Source of the DNA: Ruminococcaceae bacterium UBA7147
Lineage (GTDB): Bacteria; Bacillota; Clostridia; Oscillospirales; Acutalibacteraceae
Direction of reading: 5' to 3'
Assembly (NCBI GenBank): GCA_002491825.1
Contig: DKWR01000028.1
Coordinates: 1 to 8,899 of the forward strand
Length of the DNA: 8,899 bases
Shown here one piece after another: positions 1-5,911 of the stretch (its first letter is position 1; the number at the start of each line of letters is the position of its first letter). The position numbers and the translations under genes were made by a program. Below the pieces are notes generated by a model that saw only the letters and a program-made list of their open reading frames with translations, made no database searches and was not told where the DNA came from.

Positions 1-60
1 TTACAAATCCGGAGCGTAGCGACCATTAATTCCGCATTCCGAATTCCGCATTCCGAATTG
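1..60 (+). repeat. Repeat copy A (cut by window edge): GGAGCGTAGCGACC block plus seven-base array
   Basis: Positions 10-24 read CGGAGCGTAGCGACC, the exact 15-base block also found at 5115-5129 (+) and, inverted, at 662-676. The preceding ttacaaat matches the flank of the other two copies, so the element probably continues left of the window. It is followed by a tandem array, 28-55, of two identical 14-base units AATTCCGCATTCCG, each being two seven-base units (AATTCCG, CATTCCG), plus a partial third to 59. The seven-base period is shared with the arrays at 628-655, 866-893 and 5134-5161, although the unit sequence differs. The function is unknown. Confidence 0.75.
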
Positions 61-93
61 AAATAAATTATAGTTTATCATCATATTATCTAC

Positions 94-107
94 GGAGGTG
101 TGTGTAT
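94..107 (+). promoter_or_regulatory. Ribosome binding site deciding the start at 108
   Basis: GGAGG at 94-98 stands 9 bases before the ATG at 108. A GTG at 102, in the same frame, would leave only 3 bases after GGAGG and is an unlikely start. A possible -10 (TATAGT, 69-74) lies upstream, but I see no good -35 for it. Confidence 0.75.
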
Positions 108-566
108 ATGCTAAATGCTCTTTTACTTACGGCAGGAATTGAATTTTATGTATTTTTAACTCAATTTGCATTCTTCATTTTGCAAATAGTTTCATTCTGG
201 ATACTGTTTCAAAAAGCAGATGTCGCAGGCTGGAAAAGTATTATCCCGATTTACAGCAACTGGAAAATGTTTGATATTGTGTGGAAAACAAAATATTTTT
301 GGTTTACTTTAGGTTTGTCAGTCGTTTATTCAGTGCTTATGTATTTAGTTCAGAACGTAATTACTACAGGCGTGTTCTTCGTAGTATTGACCGTTGTTCG
401 GCTGATAGTTTTGTTCCTCTCTTGTATGCTGGAGTATTTCTTCTGCCGCCACCTTGCACATTCATACGGAAAGGGCGACGGCTTTACATTCGGACTGTTC
501 TTCCTCTATCCGATTTTCATTCTGATTCTCGGACTCGGAAGTTCAAGGTTTGTAGGCAAAAGATAA
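108..566 (+). CDS. Small multi-pass membrane protein, DUF5684-like
   Basis: This is a 152-residue integral membrane protein of unknown function, starting at ATG 108 because of the GGAGG 9 bases upstream. By eye it has about four hydrophobic segments, near residues 8-34, 63-83, 86-108 and 127-143. Between the first and second lies a polar, tryptophan-containing stretch (residues 36-57, with KADVAGWKSIIPIY followed by NWK). This is the hallmark I associate with the DUF5684 family of small Firmicute and Actinobacterial membrane proteins. The C-terminus is short and basic (GKR). It is the only + strand gene here, is monocistronic, and is followed 21 bases later by a strong terminator. It is visibly more AT-rich than purL, partly because of its hydrophobic content. 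The family assignment is from memory of the motif. The biochemical role is not known and none is inferred. Confidence 0.85.
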   Translation: MLNALLLTAGIEFYVFLTQFAFFILQIVSFWILFQKADVAGWKSIIPIYSNWKMFDIVWKTKYFWFTLGLSVVYSVLMYLVQNVITTGVFFVVLTVVRLIVLFLSCMLEYFFCRHLAHSYGKGDGFTFGLFFLYPIFILILGLGSSRFVGKR

Positions 567-586
567 TTTTATAATTTAAAATTAAT

Positions 587-626
587 GGTCGGTATATTGC
601 TGAAAAGCGGTATACCGGCTTTTATT
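587..626 (+). terminator. Rho-independent terminator of the DUF5684-like gene
   Basis: A 14-pair stem (587-600 with 607-620, four G-T wobbles) closes a TGAAAA loop (601-606) and is followed by TTTTATT. It begins 21 bases after the TAA stop and reads in the direction of the gene. Confidence 0.85.
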
Positions 627-627
627 A

Positions 628-773
628 GTGTGGAGTTTGGAGTGTGGAATGTGGAGTTAAGGGTCGCTACGCTCCGAATTTGTAATAGTGCGTGTTATGC
701 AGAAAGGTTTGTTTGCTAAACTAATTTTGATATATAGGTGACGTTTAGGGACGTGTGGAAACCCGTCCCCTAC
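628..773 (+). repeat. Repeat copy B: seven-base array, GGTCGCTACGCTCCG block and hairpin end
   Basis: The order on the + strand is as follows. First come four seven-base units at 628-655 (GTGTGGA, GTTTGGA, GTGTGGA, ATGTGGA). Next is the block GGTCGCTACGCTCCG (662-676) with the flank aatttgtaatagtgcg. A middle part follows with GGTTTGTTT and TTTTGATATAT. The end is a 22-base hairpin (748-769, arms GGGACG and CGTCCC) closed by CCTAC at 773. The same modules in the same order and at nearly the same spacing occur inverted at 5017-5161, so this is a copy of one defined element of about 145 bp. No open reading frame or ribosome binding site is apparent in it. Confidence 0.8.
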
Positions 774-890
774 AATATTATAATATCATCTCTGCGGCAA
801 CGCCGTATATAAATAAATTTGGGAACTCAACTTTTGAATTGTCGAAATCTATCCACTCGACCAAAACTCCACACTTCACACTCCACACTT
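774..890. other. Rest of gap between repeat B and the purL terminator
   Basis: No gene is seen. Positions 774-840 are AT-rich with no feature I can support. A weak palindrome, GTCGA (841-845) with TCGAC (857-861), precedes the seven-base array. Short reading frames through here lack a ribosome binding site and are judged chance. Confidence 0.5.
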
Positions 891-893
891 TAC
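866..893 (-). repeat. Four-unit seven-base tandem array downstream of purL terminator
   Basis: On the + strand the units read ACTCCAC, ACTTCAC, ACTCCAC, ACTTTAC. The complement (GTGGAGT, GTGAAGT) matches the arrays at 628-655 and 5134-5161. Unlike those, it is not followed by the full GGTCGCTACGCTCCG block; on the - strand only GGTCG remains (as GGTCGAG), which suggests a decayed or truncated copy. Confidence 0.75.
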
Positions 894-930
894 AAAAACG
901 GAGCACCGCTGTTTTGCGATGCTCCGAATT
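891..930 (-). terminator. Rho-independent terminator of purL
   Basis: On the - strand a 10-pair stem (arms 917-926 and 899-908, one G-U wobble in RNA) is followed by TTTTT (898-894). It begins 22 bases after the purL stop. Both arms are identical in sequence to those of the rubrerythrin terminator at 5162-5194, so the terminator itself is a repeated sequence. Confidence 0.88.
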
Positions 931-947
931 TTTATGCAATATTAATC

Positions 948-3900
948 TTATTTAAAATACTTAACGCCGCTTTCAAAAATCTGCTGGTCTTTTGTAAACG
1001 GAACGTTCTTGTAGAGGTTTTCGCCCTTTCTTTCGCTGTGTCCCATCTTGCCAAGCACACGTCCGTCGGGAGAGGTGATACCCTCGATTGCGCATACCGA
1101 ACCGTTTACGTTGTACGCAATTTCCGAACTCGGCTTGCCGTTTAAGTCAACATACTGCGTAGCAATTTGTCCGTTTTCTGCAAGCGCCTTGACGGTTTCA
1201 ATGTCAGCCATAAATCTGCCCTCGCCGTGCGATACGGGAACTGCGAATACATCGCCTGCGTTCACGTTTGCAAACCACGGTGACTTGACCGAAGTAACTC
1301 TTGTGTACGCCATATGCGAAATATGTCTGCCGATTGTGTTGAACGTCAGAGTCGGGTCAGTCGGCTTTAACTCACGGATTTCGCCGTAGGGAACAAGTCC
1401 GAGCTTTATTAAAGCCTGAAAACCGTTACAGATACCGAGCATAAGACCGTCACGGTTCTTTAACAGCTCGTTTACAGCCTCGGCAATTCTCGGGTTGCGG
1501 AAGGTTGTCGCAATAAACTTGCCCGAGCCGTCAGGCTCGTCACCACCGGAAAATCCGCCGGGGAGCATAATCATCTGTGAGGTCTTTATAATCTGCTCCA
1601 TTCTGTCGATTGTTTCCTCAATTCCCTTTGAGGTGAGGTTCTTGACAATCAGCATTTCAACCTCTGCGCCTGCCTTTTCAAAGGCTCTTGCAGTGTCAAC
1701 CTCGCAGTTTGTGCCTGGGAATACAGGGATAAATACCTTCGGCTTCGCCACTTTTATCGAAGGTGATTTTGTATTTCTTTCTGTATATAATTCTGCATTG
1801 ACTTCAATTTCAGGGCATTCTGCCTGCGTTGGGAATACTTTTTCAAGCGGAGCAGTCCACTTTTCAAGGATTTCAGAAATTTCAACAGACTTTTCGCCCA
1901 TCGTAACCTTTCCGTCATCTGTCACAACACCCAAATCATAGCTTAATACGCTGTCGCAAAGCTCTGCACCGTCTGCAAGCTCAAGCACAAGCGAGCCTGA
2001 AAGCGGAGCGAAAAGCTCGTCGTTTGTAAGCTCTTTTGCAAACTTAAAGCCGTAGCCGTTACCGAAGCAAGCCTTGCAAACGCTTGCGCAAGCACCGCCC
2101 TCTTTAACAACGGATGCTGAAAGCACCTTGCCGCTTTCGCAGAGTGCGAAAACTGCGTTGTACATTTCAATCAGCTTGTCCCAGTCGGGCATAAGCGTTT
2201 CCTTGTTCTCGGGAACGGGAACATATATTACCTTTGAGCCGGCGTTCTTGAACTCGGTTGAGATTGTCTTTGATGCCTTTGTCATTGCAACGGCAAAGCT
2301 AACGAGCGTGGGGGGAACGTCAATATCCTCAAACGTGCCCGACATACTGTCCTTACCGCCGATTGACGGAAGTCCGAGCTTGAGCTGTGCTTCCATTGCG
2401 CCTAAAAGTGCGGCGGCAGGCTTGCCCCAACGTTCGGGAACGTCCTTTAATCTTTCAAAATATTCCTGGAATGTAAGTCTTGCTGTCATCGGGTTTGCGC
2501 CGATTGCAAGGAGCTTTGAGAGCGACTCAACAACTGCGTAAGCCGAGCCGTGGAACGGGCTCCAGCGTGATACTCCGGGGATAAAGCCAAAGCTCATTGC
2601 GGTTGCATCGTTTGTTTCGCCCTTTTCAAGCGGAATTTTAGCCGCCATTGCTTCCTGCGGAGTGAGCTGTGTCTTTCCGCCGAACGGCATAATAACAGTA
2701 GCCGCACCGATTGATGCGTCAAAACGCTCTGCAAGACCAATCTGCGAGCAAACCTCAAGTCTGCCCATATTCTCGCAAACTGCCTTTTCAAACGGCATAT
2801 CCTTAAGAACTTCGGGGCATTTCTCTCTGTAGCAATCCTCTGCTTTCGGAGCAGTGATATAAGCCTTTGCAACCTGAGTAACGCCGTTTGTATTTAAAAA
2901 TTCACGGCTGAGGTCAACAATCTTGTCGCCTCTCCAGTTCATTGTAAGTCTGGGATTCTCGGTTACAACTGCAACAGCGGTAGCCTCAAGGTTTTCCTTT
3001 TCAGCCTCGCTGATGAATTTTTCAACATCGTTTTTATCTAAAACGACAGCCATTCTCTCCTGACTTTCGGAGATTGCAAGCTCCGTACCGTCAAGACCGT
3101 CGTATTTCTTTGTCACCTTGTCAAGGTCAACTGTAAGACCGTCTGCAAGCTCGCCGATTGCAACGCAGACGCCGCCTGCGCCGAAGTCGTTACATCTCTT
3201 AATAAGTTTTGCAACGTCGGGATTTCTGAACAGACGCTGAATTTTGCGCTCTGTGGGCGGATTACCCTTCTGCACCTCTGCACCGCAGGTTTCAATCGAG
3301 CTTTCTGTGTGAGCCTTTGATGAACCTGTTGCGCCGCCGCAGCCGTCACGTCCCGTTCTGCCGCCGAGAAGTACGATTACGTCGTCGGGAGCAGGAACCT
3401 CACGGATTACGTTTTCCTTGGGAGATGCGCCGATAACTGCGCCGATTTCCATTCTCTTTGCAACGTAGCCCTTGTCGTAAAGCTCAACAACCTGTCCTGT
3501 TGCAAGACCAATCTGGTTGCCGTAGGAGCTGTAGCCCTGAGCCGCACCTGTGGTAATCTTTCTTGACGGAAGCTTGCCGTGCATTGTGTCCTTGAAAGGA
3601 ATTGTCGGGTCGCCCGAGCCTGTTACACGCATAGCCTGATAAACATATGAACGTCCCGAAAGCGGGTCACGGATTGCACCGCCAAGGCACGTAGCCGCAC
3701 CGCCGAACGGTTCAATTTCAGTCGGGTGGTTGTGGGTTTCGTTCTTGAACTGCACAAGCCACTTTTCTGTTTTGCCGTCGATTGTTACGGGCACTTCAAT
3801 TGAGCAAGCGTTAATTTCGTCGCTTTCGTCGAGGTCGGGGATAAGTCCCTTTTTCTTCAAGGACTTCATACCGATTAACGCCATATCCATAAGCGACACT

Positions 3901-4715
3901 ATTCTGTTTGTGTCCTTGCCGTAAACCTCATCACGTGTGTCGTAGTACTCCTGCAAAGCGTCCTCGATAACCTTGCCCAGAGCGTTCTTCTCAACCTCAA
4001 CCTCGCTCAGGCGTGTGAGGAAGGTTGTGTGACGGCAGTGGTCCGACCAGTAGGTGTCGATAACACGAAGCTCGGTAACGCTGGGGTCACGCTTTTCCGT
4101 GTCACGGAAATAGTCACGGCAGAATTTGAGGTCTGCAAGCGTCATTGCAAAGCCCATTGAGCCGTAGTAGTCAGCCATTTCCTCGTCATTCCATTTTATA
4201 AAGCCTTCAACACGCTTAACGTCATCGGGAACAGGAATTTCCATATCAAGCGTTTCGGGCTTTTCAAGAGAGGCAAGACGGCTTTCAACGGGGTTGATGA
4301 GGTATTCCTCAACCTTTGTAAGCTCGTCGTCTGTGATGTCGCCCTTAAGAGCAATAACTCTTGCAGTCAGCACCTTGCATCTGTCACCCTGTGTAAGAAG
4401 CTGAACGCACTGCTCGGCAGAGTCGCCTCGCTGGTCGTACTGACCGGGGAGATACTCCATAGCAAAAACCTTCCAGCCGCTTTCAACAGGCAGAGTTTCT
4501 TCGTAGATAACGTCTGCGTTCGGCTCGGAAAGCACAATGCCCTTTGCCTTGTCGTATTCGTCCCTTGTAAGTCCCTCAATATCGTAGCGCACGATATAGC
4601 GCAAATCGGTGACGGACCTCATACCCAGATTGTGGCGGATGTCCCACAAGGTCTGCTTTGCAAGGACGTTAAAACCGTCTTTTTTCTCAACAAATAATCT
4701 TATTACGTCTGACAT
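948..4715 (-). CDS. purL: Phosphoribosylformylglycinamidine synthase, single-chain form
   Basis: This enzyme catalyses the fourth step of purine synthesis: FGAR + ATP + glutamine to FGAM, in the cytoplasm. At 1255 residues it is the full-length single-chain type of Gram-positive bacteria, with PurS-, PurL- and PurQ-like parts fused. An N-terminal PurS-like domain covers about 1-160. The linker carries DTYWSDHCRHTTF (220-232). The first AIRS-like half has KNETHNHPTEIEPFGGAAT (324-342) and GGRTGRDGCGGATGSSKAH (451-469). A second half has MPFGGK (676-681) and GLPSIGGKDSMSG (781-793). The C-terminal class I glutaminase starts near 993 (FIPVFPGTNCE), with the likely nucleophile C1096 in GICNGFQ and H1163/E1165 in SHGEGRF. 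The tail GKMGHSERKGENLYKN is typical of the family. The gene is complete and intact. GGGAGG lies 10 bases before the ATG. No other pur gene is in the window, and I see no purine riboswitch in the leader. Confidence 0.97.
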   Translation of the reverse strand: MSDVIRLFVEKKDGFNVLAKQTLWDIRHNLGMRSVTDLRYIVRYDIEGLTRDEYDKAKGIVLSEPNADVIYEETLPVESGWKVFAMEYLPGQYDQRGDSAEQCVQLLTQGDRCKVLTARVIALKGDITDDELTKVEEYLINPVESRLASLEKPETLDMEIPVPDDVKRVEGFIKWNDEEMADYYGSMGFAMTLADLKFCRDYFRDTEKRDPSVTELRVIDTYWSDHCRHTTFLTRLSEVEVEKNALGKVIEDALQEYYDTRDEVYGKDTNRIVSLMDMALIGMKSLKKKGLIPDLDESDEINACSIEVPVTIDGKTEKWLVQFKNETHNHPTEIEPFGGAATCLGGAIRDPLSGRSYVYQAMRVTGSGDPTIPFKDTMHGKLPSRKITTGAAQGYSSYGNQIGLATGQVVELYDKGYVAKRMEIGAVIGASPKENVIREVPAPDDVIVLLGGRTGRDGCGGATGSSKAHTESSIETCGAEVQKGNPPTERKIQRLFRNPDVAKLIKRCNDFGAGGVCVAIGELADGLTVDLDKVTKKYDGLDGTELAISESQERMAVVLDKNDVEKFISEAEKENLEATAVAVVTENPRLTMNWRGDKIVDLSREFLNTNGVTQVAKAYITAPKAEDCYREKCPEVLKDMPFEKAVCENMGRLEVCSQIGLAERFDASIGAATVIMPFGGKTQLTPQEAMAAKIPLEKGETNDATAMSFGFIPGVSRWSPFHGSAYAVVESLSKLLAIGANPMTARLTFQEYFERLKDVPERWGKPAAALLGAMEAQLKLGLPSIGGKDSMSGTFEDIDVPPTLVSFAVAMTKASKTISTEFKNAGSKVIYVPVPENKETLMPDWDKLIEMYNAVFALCESGKVLSASVVKEGGACASVCKACFGNGYGFKFAKELTNDELFAPLSGSLVLELADGAELCDSVLSYDLGVVTDDGKVTMGEKSVEISEILEKWTAPLEKVFPTQAECPEIEVNAELYTERNTKSPSIKVAKPKVFIPVFPGTNCEVDTARAFEKAGAEVEMLIVKNLTSKGIEETIDRMEQIIKTSQMIMLPGGFSGGDEPDGSGKFIATTFRNPRIAEAVNELLKNRDGLMLGICNGFQALIKLGLVPYGEIRELKPTDPTLTFNTIGRHISHMAYTRVTSVKSPWFANVNAGDVFAVPVSHGEGRFMADIETVKALAENGQIATQYVDLNGKPSSEIAYNVNGSVCAIEGITSPDGRVLGKMGHSERKGENLYKNVPFTKDQQIFESGVKYFK

Positions 4716-4725
4716 AAATTATCTG

Positions 4726-4731
4726 CCTCCC
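4726..4731 (-). promoter_or_regulatory. purL ribosome binding site
   Basis: The complement reads GGGAGG, 10 bases upstream of the ATG at 4715-4713. The AT-rich stretch 4732-4800 upstream contains several -10-like words (for instance TATTAT and an extended TGCTATAAA near 4787-4779) but no pairing with a good -35, so I do not assign a promoter. Confidence 0.7.
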
Positions 4732-4821
4732 GTATTTTATATTCCTCTATATAATAACACGTAAGGCGACGGTTTTATTTCATTTATAGCAAAATACTTT
4801 ATTTATTAGTTAGTGGTATGT

Positions 4822-4987
4822 CGTAGGGACACGGCGTGCCGTGTCCACACAAAAATAGCTATGCAATTTTTGTGAATGGGACGTCTGGGAAGCCGTCCCC
4901 TACGGAAAGGTTTGTTTTTCTCTATAAATACGGTTTAATCGGAAAAGTCGGATAACCACTGCGGACACGGCACGCCGTGTCCCTACG
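4822..4987. repeat. 166-bp palindromic element with perfect 25-bp terminal inverted repeats
   Basis: The first 25 bases (4822-4846) and the last 25 (4963-4987) are exact reverse complements. Each end is itself a near-perfect palindrome: GGACACGGC and GCCGTGTCC separated by 2 bases (4827-4846 and 4963-4982). Inside are a palindrome with 9-base arms CACAAAAAT and ATTTTTGTG (4848-4874), the 22-base hairpin with arms GGGACG and CGTCCC (4878-4899), and CGGAAAAGTCGGATAA (4940-4955), which recurs inverted at 5866-5881. There is no coding capacity. ATGT occurs just outside both ends (4818-4821 and 4989-4992) but is not flush on the right, so a target duplication is uncertain. It resembles a MITE or REP-like element. 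Confidence 0.85.
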
Positions 4988-5016
4988 AATGTAATACAAA
5001 CGTTTCCTGTATCTCC

Positions 5017-5161
5017 GTAGGGGATGTGTTCCTACACGTCCCAAAAAGCTTCCGATATATCAAAAATAGTTTTGTAAACAAACTTTTTTCGAACAATACG
5101 CACTATTATAAATCCGGAGCGTAGCGACCCGAAACTTCACACTCCACTCTTCACACTAAAT
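5017..5161 (-). repeat. Repeat copy C: inverted copy of the 628-773 element
   Basis: Read on the - strand from 5161, it has seven-base units (complements of ACTTCAC 5134-5140, ACTCCAC 5141-5147 and TCTTCAC 5148-5154, plus a degenerate unit to 5161). Then comes GGTCGCTACGCTCCG (5129-5115), then atttataatagtgcg, GTTTGTTTAC and TTTTTGATATAT. It ends in the 22-base hairpin (5042-5021, one mismatch in the arms) closed by CCCCTAC. Module order and spacing match 628-773. It abuts the rubrerythrin terminator. Confidence 0.8.
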
Positions 5162-5194
5162 AAAAAACGGAGCACCGTTTTTTACGATGCTCCG
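5162..5194 (-). terminator. Rho-independent terminator of the rubrerythrin gene
   Basis: On the - strand a 10-pair stem (arms 5185-5194 and 5168-5177, one G-U wobble) with a 7-base loop is followed by TTTTTT (5167-5162). It starts 16 bases after the rubrerythrin TGA. The arm sequences are the same as in the purL terminator at 899-926. Confidence 0.9.
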
Positions 5195-5210
5195 ACTTAA
5201 ATTTAAAAAA

Positions 5211-5747
5211 TCAATAGTTTTCGGGATTAATCTGGAAAAAGCTCTGCGGATGTGCGCAAACGGGGCAAACCTCGGGAGCCTTTTTGCCGATGCAGATGTG
5301 ACCGCAGTTGATGCACTGCCAGATAACGTCCTCGTCCTTTGAGAAAACAATGTCGCCCTTTACGTTTTCAAGGAGCTTCTTGTAGCGTTCCTCGTGGTGC
5401 TTTTCAATCTCGGCAACCTTCTCAAAAAGATCGGCAATGTAGTCAAAGCCTTCTTCTCTTGCTTCCTTGGCAAAAGTGGGATACATATCTGTCCACTCGT
5501 AGTTTTCGCCTGCGGCGGCGTCAGCAAGGTTTACTTCAGTTCCCTGAATGCCGTCGTGAAGGAGCTTGAACCAGATTTTAGCGTGTTCCTTTTCGTTAGC
5601 GGCTGTTTCCTCAAACAGGTTAGCTATCTGAACATAGCCGTCCTTCTTTGCCTTTGAAGCGTAGTATGTGTACTTGTTTCTTGCCATTGATTCGCCTGCA
5701 AAAGCGGCCTCAAGATTTTTTTCTGTTTTTGAACCTTTTAACTGCAT
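5211..5747 (-). CDS. rbr: Rubrerythrin (non-heme diiron peroxidase)
   Basis: Rubrerythrin is a cytoplasmic protein of anaerobes that reduces hydrogen peroxide to water with electrons delivered through a rubredoxin-type iron site. From ATG 5747 it has 178 residues, the usual size. The N-terminal ferritin-like four-helix domain shows the diiron ligand pattern: E19 (AFAGESMARNKY), E52 with H55 (NEKEHAK), E95 and E98 (FAKEAREEGF), and E115 with H118 (EIEKHHEERY). The C-terminal rubredoxin domain has CINC (C145, C148) and CPVC (C161, C164). A GTG at 5756 in frame lies inside the AGGAGTG ribosome binding site, so ATG 5747 is the start. It lies 160 bp downstream of the flavin reductase-rubredoxin gene on the same strand with no clear terminator between, so co-transcription is plausible. 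I see no convincing separate promoter in the spacer. Confidence 0.96.
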   Translation of the reverse strand: MQLKGSKTEKNLEAAFAGESMARNKYTYYASKAKKDGYVQIANLFEETAANEKEHAKIWFKLLHDGIQGTEVNLADAAAGENYEWTDMYPTFAKEAREEGFDYIADLFEKVAEIEKHHEERYKKLLENVKGDIVFSKDEDVIWQCINCGHICIGKKAPEVCPVCAHPQSFFQINPENY

Positions 5748-5753
5748 AATAAA

Positions 5754-5760
5754 CACTCCT
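5754..5760 (-). promoter_or_regulatory. Rubrerythrin ribosome binding site
   Basis: The complement reads AGGAGTG, 6 bases upstream of ATG 5747. It overlaps the in-frame GTG at 5756-5754, which rules that codon out as the start. Confidence 0.8.
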
Positions 5761-5784
5761 TATTTTTTTAAAATTATTACAATG

Positions 5785-5911
5785 TTGTGAATGGGACGTC
5801 TGGGAAACCGTCCCGAAACGTTACCGTTACATCAATCTATAATTCGGGCAACCGTTTTTACCTGATTATCCGACTTTTCCGCTCAAATTGCGTGTCGAGG
5901 CACTCGACTAC
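5785..5911. repeat. Mosaic repeat between hrb and rubrerythrin genes
   Basis: Positions 5785-5814 match 4870-4899 at 29 of 30 bases, including the hairpin with arms GGGACG and CGTCCC (5793-5814). Positions 5866-5881 are the exact reverse complement of 4940-4955. A palindrome GTCGAG/CTCGAC (5894-5908, 3-base centre) follows, with CTAC at 5908-5911. The same modules as in the 4822-4987 element therefore recur here, but one is inverted and the outer ends differ. The stop codon of the rubredoxin fusion gene (5908-5910) lies in the last bases. Confidence 0.7.

Noticed and set aside
102..104. GTG at 102 as the start of the membrane protein
   Set aside because: It lies only 3 bases after GGAGG; ATG 108 has a normal 9-base spacing.
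281..574. 97-codon frame overlapping the DUF5684-like gene
   Set aside because: It is in another frame of a gene with a clear membrane-protein pattern and its own ribosome binding site and terminator.
866..893. Possible CRISPR array
   Set aside because: The repeats are 7 bases with no spacers, so this is a tandem minisatellite, not repeat-spacer DNA.
755..1145. Small + strand frames across the purL terminator
   Set aside because: They run through repeats, a seven-base array and a terminator, then into antisense purL, with no ribosome binding site; no protein family is recognised.
1048..2541. Several 75-155 codon open frames overlapping purL
   Set aside because: All overlap the intact purL frame, whose motifs are conserved throughout; the translations are low-complexity serine- or threonine-rich shadows.
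4818..4992. ATGT target-site duplication around the 166-bp element
   Set aside because: The right copy is separated from the element end by one extra base and four-base matches are common by chance, so it is not claimed.
4716..5160. Purine riboswitch upstream of purL
   Set aside because: I looked for the conserved purine-aptamer loops and pairing in the leader and did not see them; the structure present is explained by the dispersed palindromic repeats.
5754..5756. GTG at 5756 as the rubrerythrin start
   Set aside because: It is part of the AGGAGTG ribosome binding site; ATG 5747 gives the normal family N-terminus.
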